Below are positions 1-9,200 of a stretch of 64,000 bases of DNA, piece by piece. Within the stretch, counting starts at the first letter, position 1. Each line of letters starts with the position of its first letter. The notes beneath the pieces are model-generated. The model saw nothing but the letters and a program-made list of their open reading frames with translations, was not told the DNA's origin and searched no databases. Made by a program: the position numbers and the translations under genes. This stretch comes from Streptomyces sp. NBC_00287 (lineage in GTDB: Bacteria; Actinomycetota; Actinomycetes; Streptomycetales; Streptomycetaceae): positions 7,998,001 to 8,062,000 of the forward strand of contig NZ_CP108053.1 in NCBI RefSeq assembly GCF_036173105.1. Direction: 5' to 3'.

Positions 1-30
1 GGCATCGCCACCATCGTCGAACGCATCTGA
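1..30 (+). CDS. C-terminal tail of a thiolase (acetyl-CoA acyltransferase), partial
   Basis: Only the last nine codons and the TGA stop are present, reading GIATIVERI. This resembles the usual end of thiolases (GIAT-I-E), and the following gene is the fused FadB-type beta-oxidation enzyme, which is normally paired with a FadA thiolase that performs the last, thiolytic step. The assignment rests on this short tail plus the neighbour; the rest of the gene lies outside the window. Confidence 0.6.
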   Translation, partial: GIATIVERI

Positions 31-71
31 AGACCCCAGCGGCCACACGAGACTTCTACGGAGATCCCCTC

Positions 72-2240
72 ATGACTTCCACCATCCGCTGGGAACAGGA
101 CCGCGCCGGGGTCGTCACCCTCGTCATCGACGACCCCAACCAGTCCGCCAACACCATGAACCAGGCCTTCCGCGACTCCCTCGCGCAGGTCACCGATCGC
201 CTGGAGGCCGAGAAGGACACCATCCGCGGTGTCATCATCACCTCCGCCAAGAAGACCTTCTTCGCCGGCGGCGACCTGCGCGATCTGATCCGGGTCACCC
301 CCGAGACCGCGCAGGAGCTGTTCGACGGCGGCATGGCGATCAAGCGCAATCTGCGCCGGATCGAGACCCTCGGCAAGCCGGTCGTCGCCGCTCTCAACGG
401 CGCGGCCCTCGGCGGCGGTTACGAGATCGCGCTCGCCTGTCACCACCGCATTGCCCTCGACGCGCCCGGCTCGAAGATCGGCTGCCCCGAGGTCACCCTC
501 GGCCTGCTCCCGGGCGGAGGCGGCGTGGTCCGCACCGTCCGCCTGCTCGGCATCGCCGACGCGCTCCTCAAGGTGCTGCTCCAGGGCACGCAGTACAACC
601 CGCAGCGCGCCCTCCAGAACGGCCTCGTCGACGACGTGGCCGCCACCCAGGAGGAGCTGCTCGCCAAGGCCCGCGCCTTCATCGAGGCCAACCCCGAGTC
701 CCAGCAGCCCTGGGACAGGCCCGGCTACCGCATCCCCGGCGGCACCCCCGCGAACCCCAAGTTCGCGGCCAACCTGCCCGCCTTCCCGGCCAGTCTGCGC
801 AAGCAGACCAACGGCGCCCCCTACCCGGCCCCGCGCAACATCCTCGCGGCGGCCGTGGAGGGCTCCCAGGTCGACTTCGAGACCGCGCAGGTCATCGAGG
901 CGCGCTACTTCGTCGAACTGGCCGCCGGGCAGACCTCGAAGAACATGATCCAGGCGTTCTTCTTCGACCTCCAGGCCGTCAACTCCGGCGCCAACCGCCC
1001 CAAGGGCATCGAACCGCGCCAGGTCCGCAAGGTCGCCGTGCTGGGCGCCGGGATGATGGGCGCGGGCATCGCGTACTCGTGCGCCCGCGCGGGCATCGAG
1101 GTGGTCCTCAAGGACGTGTCGCCGGAAGCGGCGACCAAGGGCAAGGCCTACTCCGAGAAGCTGTGCGCGAAGGCGGTGAGCAGGGGTCGTACGACCCAGG
1201 AGAAGGCGGACGAGCTGCTGGCCCGCATCAAGCCGACGGCCGACCCGCAGGACGTGGCGGGCTGTGACGCGGTGATCGAGGCGGTCTTCGAGAACCCGGA
1301 GCTCAAGCACAAGGTCTTCCAGGAGATCCAGCACATCGTCGAGCCGGACGCCCTGCTGTGCTCCAACACGTCCACTCTCCCCATCACGGTCCTGGCCGAA
1401 GGCGTGGAACGCCAGTCGGACTTCATCGGCCTGCACTTCTTCTCGCCGGTCGACAAGATGCCGCTGGTCGAGATCATCAAGGGTGAGCGGACCGGCCAGG
1501 AGGCGCTGGCCAGGGCCTTCGACCTGGTGCGCCAGATCAAGAAGACCCCGATCGTGGTCAACGACTCACGCGGCTTCTTCACCTCCCGGGTGATCGGCCA
1601 CTTCATCAACGAGGGCGTGGCGATGGTGGGCGAGGGCATCGAGCCGGCCTCCGTCGAACAGGCGGCGGCCCAGGCGGGCTACCCGGCGAAGGTCCTCTCC
1701 CTCATGGACGAGCTGACGCTCACCCTCCCGCGCAAGATCCGCAACGAGTCCAAGCGAGCCGTCGAGGAAGCGGGCGGCACCTGGCCGACGCACCCCGCGG
1801 AGGCCGTGATCGACCGCATGGTCGACGAGTTCGACAGGCCGGGCCGCAGCGGGGGAGCGGGCTTCTACGACTACGACGAGGAAGGCAAGCGAGCGGGCCT
1901 CTGGCCGGGCCTGCGCGAACACTTCACGCGCGAGGGCACCGAGATCCCCTTCAAGGACATGCAGGAACGCATGCTCTTCTCGGAGGCCCTGGACACGGTC
2001 CGCCTCCTGGAGGAGAAGGTCCTGACCTCGGTGGCGGACGCCAACATCGGCTCCATCTTCGGCATCGGCTTCCCCGGCTGGACGGGCGGCGTCCTCCAGT
2101 ACATCAACGGCTACGAGGGCGGCCTGCCGGGCTTCGTGGCACGCGCGCGTGAACTGGCGGAGGCCTACGGCGACCGCTTCACACCGCCGACGCTGCTGGT
2201 GGAGATGGCGGAGAAGGGGGAGCGGTTCCGGGACGCGTGA
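72..2240 (+). CDS. fadB: Fused enoyl-CoA hydratase / 3-hydroxyacyl-CoA dehydrogenase (FadB/FadJ type)
   Basis: A 722-residue bifunctional enzyme of fatty-acid beta-oxidation in the cytoplasm. It hydrates trans-2-enoyl-CoA and then oxidises the 3-hydroxyacyl-CoA with NAD+. The N-terminal crotonase part shows FFAGGDL near residue 64, GAALGGGYEIALA near 111 and the GLLPGGGG loop near 145. The dehydrogenase part begins with the NAD-binding GAGMMGAGIA near 325 and has the catalytic-histidine segment HFFSPVD near 455, followed by C-terminal 3HCDH domains. The length is as usual for FadB/FadJ. GGAG lies 8-11 bases before the ATG. It follows a thiolase tail by 41 bp, so the two probably form a fadAB-like operon. 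Confidence 0.95.
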   Translation: MTSTIRWEQDRAGVVTLVIDDPNQSANTMNQAFRDSLAQVTDRLEAEKDTIRGVIITSAKKTFFAGGDLRDLIRVTPETAQELFDGGMAIKRNLRRIETLGKPVVAALNGAALGGGYEIALACHHRIALDAPGSKIGCPEVTLGLLPGGGGVVRTVRLLGIADALLKVLLQGTQYNPQRALQNGLVDDVAATQEELLAKARAFIEANPESQQPWDRPGYRIPGGTPANPKFAANLPAFPASLRKQTNGAPYPAPRNILAAAVEGSQVDFETAQVIEARYFVELAAGQTSKNMIQAFFFDLQAVNSGANRPKGIEPRQVRKVAVLGAGMMGAGIAYSCARAGIEVVLKDVSPEAATKGKAYSEKLCAKAVSRGRTTQEKADELLARIKPTADPQDVAGCDAVIEAVFENPELKHKVFQEIQHIVEPDALLCSNTSTLPITVLAEGVERQSDFIGLHFFSPVDKMPLVEIIKGERTGQEALARAFDLVRQIKKTPIVVNDSRGFFTSRVIGHFINEGVAMVGEGIEPASVEQAAAQAGYPAKVLSLMDELTLTLPRKIRNESKRAVEEAGGTWPTHPAEAVIDRMVDEFDRPGRSGGAGFYDYDEEGKRAGLWPGLREHFTREGTEIPFKDMQERMLFSEALDTVRLLEEKVLTSVADANIGSIFGIGFPGWTGGVLQYINGYEGGLPGFVARARELAEAYGDRFTPPTLLVEMAEKGERFRDA

Positions 2241-2350
2241 TCGGGGACGCGTGAGGGGAGTCGTACCGCTGAGCGACACGCACGGCTTGCTCCTCACGCG
2301 ACCGCTCACCGACGCTGACCGCGAAGCGATCCCGTCCCGAGGAGCCCCGC

Positions 2351-3979
2351 ATGGGAACCCGTCCCGCCCTCGCCCTCCTGGAGATCCTCCAAGGCGAGGG
2401 CGTGGACCGCATCTTCGGCAACCCCGGCACCACGGAACTACCGTTCCTGGCCGCCCTGTCGGCCGCAAAAGATCCGCCCGAATACATCCTCGGCGTCCAC
2501 GAGGGCGCCGTAGTCGCCATGGCCGACGGATACGCCCGCGCCACCGCCCGCCCCGCCTTCGTCAGCCTGCACATAGCCGCCGGCCTGGCCAACGGCCTGA
2601 TCGGCCTCCTCAACGCCCGCCGCTCCCGCACCCCCCTCGTGGTCACCGCAGGCCAACAGGACCGCAGACACCTCCAACAGGACCCCATGCTCTCCGCCGA
2701 CCTCATCGCCCTGGCGGCCCCCGCGGTGAAGGCGGCGTACGACATCCAGCACGCCCGAGACCTCCCCCTGGCGTTACGCCGGGCCTTCGCCCTCGCCACC
2801 CGCCCACCCGCAGGCCCCGTGTTCCTCTCCATCCCCATGGACCTGCTCACCGAGAACACCGAGGTGGACGTCCCACCCCGCACCCCCACCCCACCCCAGG
2901 GCCCCGCACCGGGCCTGGAACGCGCCGCCCACCTGCTGGCCGGAGCCGCCCGCCCGGTGATCGTCGCAGGGGACGGCGTAGGCCGAGAGGGCGCCCTGGA
3001 CGCACTGGTACGCGTGGCCGAGACCTGCGGCGCCCCCGTGCACCACCAGCCGATGGCCGACTGCCTCGACTTCCCGACGACGCACCCCCTGTACGCCGGC
3101 ATGCTCCCCCCACGCCACGAAGCCATCCGGGAGACCCTGGCCCCGCACGACGCGGTCCTCATCGCCGGCGCCCACGCCTTCACCCCCCACCACTACAGCC
3201 CGGGCCCCGCGCTCCCACCCCACCTCACCGTCGTCCAACTCGACTCCGACCCCGACGAGATCGGCCGCAACTTCCCCGCCGAGACCGGCCACGTAGGAGC
3301 CCTGAAACCCTCCCTGACCCACCTGGCCGAGCTGCTGCGCGACCGAGTCCCCGCACACACGGCCAAAACCCGCGTCCTGCGCGCAGGCGACCGCCACACC
3401 GCCGACCGCGACAGAGCCGATGCCGCCGCCCGCGCCGCCTACTCCAAGGCCCCCCTCGCACCCTGGGCCGCGGCCCACGCCGTCGCCCGCGCACTCCCCC
3501 CGGACTCCGTGGTCGTCGAAGAGGCCATCACCGTGGGTCTGCTCCTGAGAAGGCTCGTACGACTCACCCGCCCCGGCAGCTACACCCACACCGTCGGCGG
3601 CGGCCTCGGCTGGGGCATCGGCGCCGCGGTCGGCCGAGCCCTCGCCGAACCGCACCGTCCCGTGGTCGCCGTACTGGGCGACGGCAGCGCCCTGTTCGGC
3701 CTCCAGGGCCTGTGGAGCGCGGCCCGCCTGAAGACCCCCGTCCTGTTCGTCGTCCTGGGCAACGGCGCCTACCGCACCCTCCAGGACACTTACGCGGCGA
3801 TGGGCGGCCAGGGCAGCTGCCCCGGCACGGAACTCGGGCAACTGGACTTCACCCGGGCGGCAGGCTTCTTCGGGGTCGACGCGGTACGCGCCGAGAGTGC
3901 CGACCATTTACGTGAACTGGTGGCAGGCGCAGCGAAGTTGACGGGCCCGCTGCTGATCGACGTACCCCTCGGGCCATAG
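2351..3979 (+). CDS. mdlC: Thiamine-diphosphate enzyme, benzoylformate decarboxylase-like
   Basis: A 542-residue ThDP-dependent decarboxylase of the MdlC/acetolactate-synthase superfamily; benzoylformate decarboxylase would convert phenylglyoxylate to benzaldehyde and CO2. The N-terminal pyrimidine-binding domain has GNPGTTELPF and the activating Glu in HEGAVVAMADGYAR (near residue 49). The C-terminal domain has the ThDP/Mg motif GDGSALFG...GNGAY from about residue 442. GAGGAG precedes the ATG by 8 bases. Substrate is inferred from overall resemblance to the MdlC branch; another 2-oxo acid is possible. Codons here are exceptionally C-rich at the third position. The downstream IclR regulator could control it. 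Confidence 0.8.
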   Translation: MGTRPALALLEILQGEGVDRIFGNPGTTELPFLAALSAAKDPPEYILGVHEGAVVAMADGYARATARPAFVSLHIAAGLANGLIGLLNARRSRTPLVVTAGQQDRRHLQQDPMLSADLIALAAPAVKAAYDIQHARDLPLALRRAFALATRPPAGPVFLSIPMDLLTENTEVDVPPRTPTPPQGPAPGLERAAHLLAGAARPVIVAGDGVGREGALDALVRVAETCGAPVHHQPMADCLDFPTTHPLYAGMLPPRHEAIRETLAPHDAVLIAGAHAFTPHHYSPGPALPPHLTVVQLDSDPDEIGRNFPAETGHVGALKPSLTHLAELLRDRVPAHTAKTRVLRAGDRHTADRDRADAAARAAYSKAPLAPWAAAHAVARALPPDSVVVEEAITVGLLLRRLVRLTRPGSYTHTVGGGLGWGIGAAVGRALAEPHRPVVAVLGDGSALFGLQGLWSAARLKTPVLFVVLGNGAYRTLQDTYAAMGGQGSCPGTELGQLDFTRAAGFFGVDAVRAESADHLRELVAGAAKLTGPLLIDVPLGP

Positions 3980-4036
3980 GGGACTCACAGCGCCGCGCAT
4001 CTTGTCACCCCGCCCTCCGACCCCGACCATCGGTCC

Positions 4037-4777
4037 ATGACGGACCGTCCGCCGCCCAAGTCGGTGCTCGCGCGCGGGGCGGCGTTACTGCGCGCCTGCG
4101 GGGACTCCGGTACGCCACTCACCCTCGCCGAACTGGCCCTGCGCACCGGCCTGCCCAAGCCCACCGCCCACCGGCTCCTCGGTGAACTGGTCCGGCTCGG
4201 GCTGATGGAGCGTACGGCGGAGGGCAGTTACCGCATCGGCCTCGGCCTCTTCGTGCTGGGCCAGTCCGCCCTGTCCGTGTGCGAGTTGAGGGACGCGGCC
4301 CTGCCCTACCTCGGCGATCTGCACGAGGCCACGCACGAGAATGTGCACCTCGCCGTCCCCGACGGCACCGACACCCTCTTCCTGGAGAAGGTCACCGGCC
4401 GCCGCGCCACCCCGATCGTCTCGCGCACCGGAGGCCGGCTGCCCGCCCACTGCACGGCCACCGGCAAGGTGTTCCTCGCCCTGGACCCCCGCCCGCCGCG
4501 CCGCGTGCTGCCCCGGCTGACCCCGCGCACCCTGGTGCTCCCCGGCCAGCTCGCCCGCGACCTCGCCCTGACCCGGGCCCGTGGCTACGGCGTCAACCTG
4601 GAGGAGGCCGAGATCGGCGTCTCCGCTGTCGCGGCCCCCGTCTACGCCCACGGTCCGGGCTCCCGCCCGATCGCCGCGATCTCCGTCACCGGCGGCACCC
4701 GGCGCCTCGACGTCGACCGCGTGGGGGCGAGGGTGTGCGCGGCGGCGCGCGCACTCACCCGAGCCCTGTCATCGTGA
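4037..4777 (+). CDS. IclR-family transcriptional regulator
   Basis: A 246-residue DNA-binding protein. Residues ~10-65 form the IclR winged helix-turn-helix (LTLAELALRTGLPKPTAHRL), and the rest is the IclR effector domain, including the typical PAHCTATGKVFLA segment. IclR proteins usually sense small aromatic or central metabolites and control a neighbouring operon. Here the candidates are the mdlC-like gene 57 bp upstream on the same strand or the sugar transporter that converges on it. Its last 9 bp overlap the end of the convergent ABC ATPase gene (4769-4777). Confidence 0.92.
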   Translation: MTDRPPPKSVLARGAALLRACGDSGTPLTLAELALRTGLPKPTAHRLLGELVRLGLMERTAEGSYRIGLGLFVLGQSALSVCELRDAALPYLGDLHEATHENVHLAVPDGTDTLFLEKVTGRRATPIVSRTGGRLPAHCTATGKVFLALDPRPPRRVLPRLTPRTLVLPGQLARDLALTRARGYGVNLEEAEIGVSAVAAPVYAHGPGSRPIAAISVTGGTRRLDVDRVGARVCAAARALTRALSS

Positions 4778-6235
4778 CGTCGGCAAACCCTGCTGCATCG
4801 CCACCGCCAGACCGTGCTCCGTCAGCCGCTCCCCACGCACCTCACCCACGACCCGCCCGCGCACGAACACCAGCACCCGGTCGCACACCTCGGTCAGCTC
4901 CGCGAGATCGGTGGAGGCGAGCAGCACGGCAGCTCCGCCGGACGCCAACTCCCCGATGATCGTGTGCATTTCGGACCGCACCCCGACATCGACCCCTCGC
5001 GTCGGATCGTCCAGCACGACGATCCTCGGCTCGGTCGCGAGCCACTTGGCGAAGACGACCTTCTGCTGGTTCCCCCCGGACAGCCGCGCCACCGGATCGT
5101 ACGGTCCACCTCGCAGTCGCAGACGCTCCGTCAGCTCCATGGTCCGCCGTACCAGTTCGGCGCGCGAGGGAGCGATTCCGCCGCGCCCGAGTGCCAGCCA
5201 GCTCACCGCGGTGGCGTTCTCCCACACCGTCCGGTCGACCATCAGCCCGTACCGCTTGCGGTCGCTGGGCACAAAGGCGAGCCCCGCGCGGACGGCGTCC
5301 CGCAGCGAGCGAGGCCGCCCGCGCCCGCCGACGTCCACCCGGCCCGCCGAGACCGCCGTACGACCGCACACCACCTCCAACGCGGCCAGATGCCCCGCCC
5401 CTTGCAACCCCGCGACCCCGACCACCTCGCCCGCCCGCACACTGAAGGTCACGTCCGCGAGCCGCCCCGGCACACACACCCCGGACAGCACCACCGGTGG
5501 CGGCAGATCGACCGCGGTCCGGGTCCGCCGTACCGGAGGCTCGGGGCTGCCGCCCAGCATCGCCGTCACCAGCTCGGGCACGTCGACGTCGGCCCGGCGC
5601 GCCCCGGGCAGCGCCACCCGCCCGTCCCGCAGGACCGTCACCCGCTGCGCGAAGCGCATCACCTCCGCCAGGAAGTGGGTGACGTACAGGACGGCGATGC
5701 CCCGCCCGGTGAGCGTGCGCAGCACCCGCTCCAGTCGGTCGACGGCCGCGGCGGGCAGCGCCGACGTCGGTTCGTCGAGGATCAGCAGCTGCGGGTCGAG
5801 CAGCAGGGCGCGGGCGATCTCCGTCAACTGCTGGTCGGTCAGCGGGAGTTCGCCGAGCCTCGCGCCCAGGTCCACGTCCAGGCCCAGTTCGGCGAGGACC
5901 GGCTTGGACGAACGGTCCATCGCGCCTCGGTCGAGCAGGCCGAGGCGGGTGCGGGGAGGCCGCATGGGGAAGAGGTTCTCCCGCACGGTCAAGTCGGGAA
6001 ACAGGCTCAACTCCTGTGAGACGACGGCGATCCGCGTGCCCGGCTCCGTCCGCACCTCCCCGGCGTCCGCCGCCGCCGTCCCCGACACGATCCGCACCAG
6101 CGTCGACTTGCCCGCGCCGTTCTCCCCGACCAGCGCATGCACCTCGCCGCCGCGCAGCCGCAGGCCCACGTCGTCCAACGCCCGTACTCCGCCGTACGAC
6201 TTGACCAGTCCCCGCGCCACCAGCACATCGCCCAT
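4769..6235 (-). CDS. Sugar ABC transporter ATPase, two-domain CUT2 type (RbsA-like)
   Basis: A 488-residue ATPase with two ABC modules, powering sugar uptake at the inner face of the membrane. Module 1 has an intact Walker A (GENGAGKST, near residue 38) and a Q-loop/signature region TDQQLTEIARAL. Module 2 has a degenerate Walker A (GLQGAGHLAA, near 270) but a canonical LSGGNQQKV signature; this asymmetry is typical of RbsA/XylG/MglA. ATG at 6235 begins 1 base after the stop of the binding-protein gene, so translation is coupled. The substrate cannot be read from the sequence; ribose, xylose, rhamnose or another aldose are possible. Confidence 0.93.
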   Translation of the reverse strand: MGDVLVARGLVKSYGGVRALDDVGLRLRGGEVHALVGENGAGKSTLVRIVSGTAAADAGEVRTEPGTRIAVVSQELSLFPDLTVRENLFPMRPPRTRLGLLDRGAMDRSSKPVLAELGLDVDLGARLGELPLTDQQLTEIARALLLDPQLLILDEPTSALPAAAVDRLERVLRTLTGRGIAVLYVTHFLAEVMRFAQRVTVLRDGRVALPGARRADVDVPELVTAMLGGSPEPPVRRTRTAVDLPPPVVLSGVCVPGRLADVTFSVRAGEVVGVAGLQGAGHLAALEVVCGRTAVSAGRVDVGGRGRPRSLRDAVRAGLAFVPSDRKRYGLMVDRTVWENATAVSWLALGRGGIAPSRAELVRRTMELTERLRLRGGPYDPVARLSGGNQQKVVFAKWLATEPRIVVLDDPTRGVDVGVRSEMHTIIGELASGGAAVLLASTDLAELTEVCDRVLVFVRGRVVGEVRGERLTEHGLAVAMQQGLPTSR

Positions 6236-6236
6236 G

Positions 6237-7292
6237 TCAGCGCGCTTCCTCGAGCGGGCGCAGCTGGGCCTCCTGGTCGCCGAGCAGCTTGTCGATGGTC
6301 GGCTGGTACCAGTCGTAGGCGGCCTCGGCGGACTTCTGCCGGGTGATGATCTCGTCGATGTTGGAGGAGTCCACGACCCCGCCGGGCGACAGGAACCAGC
6401 CATCCGGCAGCTTCCCGCCCTTCTCGCGCACAGCCTCGATCAGCATCGCCGTGGAGAGGTAGCCCTTGAGGAAGTGCTGGGGGTCGATGGTGACGAAGTT
6501 GGAGCCGTCCTTGACCGCGTCCAGGGTCTTGGGGTCGACGTCGAAGCCGGCCGAGAGCCACTCGCCCTTCCGGGACTTCTTGATCTTGGCGAGGTTGTAG
6601 CTGTCGGCGTCGCCGACGCCGAGGAAGGCGAGGGCGTCGGGGTGCGCGTTCACCTGCGAGGACCAGGAGTTGTAGTTCTGGCCGGGGTCGCTGTACGTCT
6701 GGAAGGGACCGAGCACCTTGACGCCGGGCGCCTGCTTCGAGAACGTGTCGGCGATGCCCTCGGCCCGGTTGTCGAGCACCGGCGTGCCGGGGTTGGGCAC
6801 TCCGATGACGATCTCGCCCTTCGGGTCCTCGCCCAGCCGTTTCAGCGCCTCCTTCGCCATCAACTCGCCCAGCGCGTAATTGTCGTTGCCGACATAGAAG
6901 GTGACCTTGCTGCCGTCGGTGGGGGAGGTGTCGAGGGCGACGATCGGGATGCCCTGGTCCACGGCCCGGGCGGCGGGGCGGGTGAAGATCGGCGGATCGA
7001 GGTTCTCCAGCACGATGCCGTCCTTGGCGCGGGTGGTGAGGTTCTGGAAGAGCTGCACCTCGGCGGGCCCGTCCGTGTTCGGCGGTCCCACGGCCTTGAA
7101 GTCGACGTCCCCGGCCTGCTCGGCCGCGCTCTCGGCGCCGAGGACCATCTCGTGGGCGAAGTTCAGCGAGATATTGGCCACGGCGATGCCCATGTTCAGC
7201 TCACCGCTCTTGCCGGGGCCGCTGTCGCCGCAGCCGACGGCGGTGAACAACACCAGCGCGGCGGCGGCCACCGTACGGAATCGGGGGTGCAT
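6237..7292 (-). CDS. Sugar ABC transporter substrate-binding lipoprotein (periplasmic-binding-protein type I)
   Basis: A 351-residue exported lipoprotein that captures the sugar outside the membrane. The N-terminus has a short positive region, a hydrophobic stretch and a lipobox ending in FTAVGC, so the Cys near residue 20 is the likely lipidation site. The mature part resembles RbsB/XylF/RhaS-type type 1 periplasmic binding proteins (GIAVANISLNFAHEM, IVALDTSP, GNDNYALG). I chose ATG at 7292 because GGAG lies 5 bases before it; a TTG 12 bp upstream lacks this. It is the middle gene of the permease-binding protein-ATPase operon. Confidence 0.92.
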   Translation of the reverse strand: MHPRFRTVAAAALVLFTAVGCGDSGPGKSGELNMGIAVANISLNFAHEMVLGAESAAEQAGDVDFKAVGPPNTDGPAEVQLFQNLTTRAKDGIVLENLDPPIFTRPAARAVDQGIPIVALDTSPTDGSKVTFYVGNDNYALGELMAKEALKRLGEDPKGEIVIGVPNPGTPVLDNRAEGIADTFSKQAPGVKVLGPFQTYSDPGQNYNSWSSQVNAHPDALAFLGVGDADSYNLAKIKKSRKGEWLSAGFDVDPKTLDAVKDGSNFVTIDPQHFLKGYLSTAMLIEAVREKGGKLPDGWFLSPGGVVDSSNIDEIITRQKSAEAAYDWYQPTIDKLLGDQEAQLRPLEEAR

Positions 7293-7307
7293 CACGGCCT
7301 CCAAGGC

Positions 7308-8330
7308 TCACTCACGGCGGCGTCCGGTGCGCCGCAGCGCGCTGTCCGCCGCGACCGCGACGAGGATCACCCCGCCGGTCGCGAACGACGTCCAGTTGAT
7401 GGGGACTTCGAAGAACACCAGTCCGGCGGCCACGACCGAGAGGATCATCGCGCCGGCCACCGCGCCGACCACCGAGCCGCGGCCCCCGGCCAGCGGGGTG
7501 CCGCCGATGATGCAGGCGGCGATGGCCTGGAGCTCGTAGCCCTGGCCGAGGGTCGGATCGCCCGCGCCGTAGAAAGCGAGTGCCAGCGCGGCGGCGCACG
7601 CCGTGGTGAGGCCGGACAGGGCGAGGGCCTGGACGCGGGTGCGGACGACGGGGATACCGCTGAACGCGGCGGCGTCGGGATTGGAGCCGATCGCCCGCAC
7701 CCGGGCCCCGAACCGGGTGCGGGCCAGCACCACGGCGAGCACGGCCACCACCGCGAGCAGCACCCACAGAGCGAACGGCACGCCGCCCGGGTCGCCGCCC
7801 GCGAAGGTGAAGAAGGAGTCGTCCAGGGGCAGATCGGTGATCTGCTTGCCGTCGGCGAGCGCAAGGCCGATCCCCCGGTACAGCATCAGCGTGCCCAGCG
7901 TCACGATGAACGACGGCAGCCCTAGCAGCGTCGTCACCAGCGCGTTGAACACGCCCAGCACGGCGCCGGTGACCAGCACGACCGGCACCGCCAGCCAGGG
8001 CGCCATACCGTCCCGCACCAGCAACGCCCCGACCACCAGGCACATCGCGTAGGTGCCGCCCACCGACAGATCGACCTCGCGCATGGCGAGCGCGAACACC
8101 ATCCCGCACGCCATCAGCGAGATGTAGACCGAGTTGTGCGCGGTGGACAGCAGATTGCCGGTGTCCAGGAAGTCCGGGTACGGGATGCCGATCGCGGCGA
8201 TCAGCAACCCCAGGACCAGCAGCACGCCCAGCTCGTCCCGCACCAGCCGGCGCGGCGCCAACCACCGTGTCCCGCCCGGGTGTTCACGGGCGCGCTCGGC
8301 GTCGTCCACGGCACGCTCGGTCTCGGTCAT
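7308..8330 (-). CDS. Sugar ABC transporter permease (BPD_transp_2, CUT2 type)
   Basis: A 340-residue integral membrane protein with about eight to ten hydrophobic helices, starting LGVLLVLGLLIAAIGI near residue 30. The segment AIAACIIGGTPLAGGRGS is the conserved loop of RbsC/XylH/AraH permeases. It is first in the minus-strand operon and ends 15 bp before the binding-protein start. The start ATG at 8330 is preceded by many charged residues (MTETERAVDDAER) before the first helix, as in relatives. It is read divergently from the short-chain dehydrogenase at 8475. Confidence 0.92.
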   Translation of the reverse strand: MTETERAVDDAERAREHPGGTRWLAPRRLVRDELGVLLVLGLLIAAIGIPYPDFLDTGNLLSTAHNSVYISLMACGMVFALAMREVDLSVGGTYAMCLVVGALLVRDGMAPWLAVPVVLVTGAVLGVFNALVTTLLGLPSFIVTLGTLMLYRGIGLALADGKQITDLPLDDSFFTFAGGDPGGVPFALWVLLAVVAVLAVVLARTRFGARVRAIGSNPDAAAFSGIPVVRTRVQALALSGLTTACAAALALAFYGAGDPTLGQGYELQAIAACIIGGTPLAGGRGSVVGAVAGAMILSVVAAGLVFFEVPINWTSFATGGVILVAVAADSALRRTGRRRE

Positions 8331-8430
8331 CGGACACGGCTCCCGTACGGCGGTGCTGGGGTCGGGGGGTCGCCCCGCAGCGTCGGCCCGTGCGGCGTGG
8401 GCGGCAACTGCGGCGTTCCGGCGAGTGAAA

Positions 8431-8446
8431 TGGGCACCCTTGCCCA
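8431..8446. promoter_or_regulatory. Inverted repeat TGGGCA-N4-TGCCCA in the divergent intergenic region
   Basis: Between the divergent permease (start 8330) and dehydrogenase (start 8475) genes lies TGGGCA CCCT TGCCCA, two perfect 6-base arms with a 4-base centre. Its position 29 bp before the dehydrogenase start fits an operator shared by the divergent promoters. No regulator can be assigned; this is a pattern call only. Confidence 0.3.
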
Positions 8447-8474
8447 GCGCCTGACGCCTCGTCACACTCGCCGC

Positions 8475-9200
8475 ATGGAGACGCGCAGCGCCCTGGTGAC
8501 CGGAGCGGCACAGGGCCTTGGACAGGAGTTCGCCGTCGCGCTCGCCGGGCGCGGTTACCGAGTGGCCGGGCTGGATCTCGTGCCCCAGCCGGAGACCGCG
8601 GGGAGGGTCCTGGACTACGTCGAGCTGGTCGCCGACGTCACCGACGAGGCGCAGATATCGGCAAGTCTGGAACGTGTCATCGATCAGTTCGGCGCCCTGC
8701 ATGTCGTCGTCAACAACGCCGGTGTCTACCCCGCGAAGCGCTTCGAGGAGACGACGGCCGAGGACTGGCGGCGGATCATGCGGGTCAACCTGGAGGCGCC
8801 GTTCCTGGTCGTCCGGGCAGCGCTGCCGTATCTGAAGGCCGCCGGGTGGGGCCGGATCGTCAACATCGCCTCGTCGGCCGTGTTCACCGCACCGCCCCTG
8901 ATGGTGCCGTACGTCGCCTCCAAGGCGGGCCTCATCGGCTTCACCCGCGCCCTGGCCTCGGCGCTCGCCCCGTACGACATCACCGTCAACGCCATCGCGC
9001 CCAGCATGGTCCGCACCGCCACGGCCGAGCGGACGGTCGGCGCGGACGGCGGCTTCGAGCAGGTCCGCGCGGGACAGGCGATCCAGCGCACGCAGGAACC
9101 GTCGGACCTGGTGTCGACCCTGCTCTACGTCGTCGACGAGGGCAGCGGCTTCCTCACCGGGCAGACGCTCAATGTGTCAGGCGGATCCGCCTACGTCTGA
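8475..9200 (+). CDS. Short-chain dehydrogenase/reductase (SDR, NAD(P)-dependent)
   Basis: A 241-residue classical SDR. It shows the cofactor motif TGAAQGLGQ near residue 7, NNAG near 79, the catalytic Ser in NIASSAVF and the YxxxK motif in PYVASKAG, ending with the usual FLTGQTLNVSGG. The preference for NAD or NADP is not clear. Because it is divergent from a CUT2 sugar transporter, a role in oxidising the imported sugar or a derived sugar acid is plausible but unproven. The stop codon sits in a 15-bp tandem duplication and the gene overlaps the convergent MerR gene by 24 bp. Confidence 0.9.
   Translation: METRSALVTGAAQGLGQEFAVALAGRGYRVAGLDLVPQPETAGRVLDYVELVADVTDEAQISASLERVIDQFGALHVVVNNAGVYPAKRFEETTAEDWRRIMRVNLEAPFLVVRAALPYLKAAGWGRIVNIASSAVFTAPPLMVPYVASKAGLIGFTRALASALAPYDITVNAIAPSMVRTATAERTVGADGGFEQVRAGQAIQRTQEPSDLVSTLLYVVDEGSGFLTGQTLNVSGGSAYV

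Noticed and set aside
2149..3915. 588-codon Arg/Pro-rich frame overlapping the mdlC-like gene
   Set aside because: Frame-shifted reading of fadB end and mdlC; no fold, biased composition.
4581..7925. A 1114-codon plus-strand open frame opposite the ABC transporter
   Set aside because: It is antisense to three clear transporter genes, Ser/Arg/Pro-rich and then low-complexity; typical high-GC shadow.
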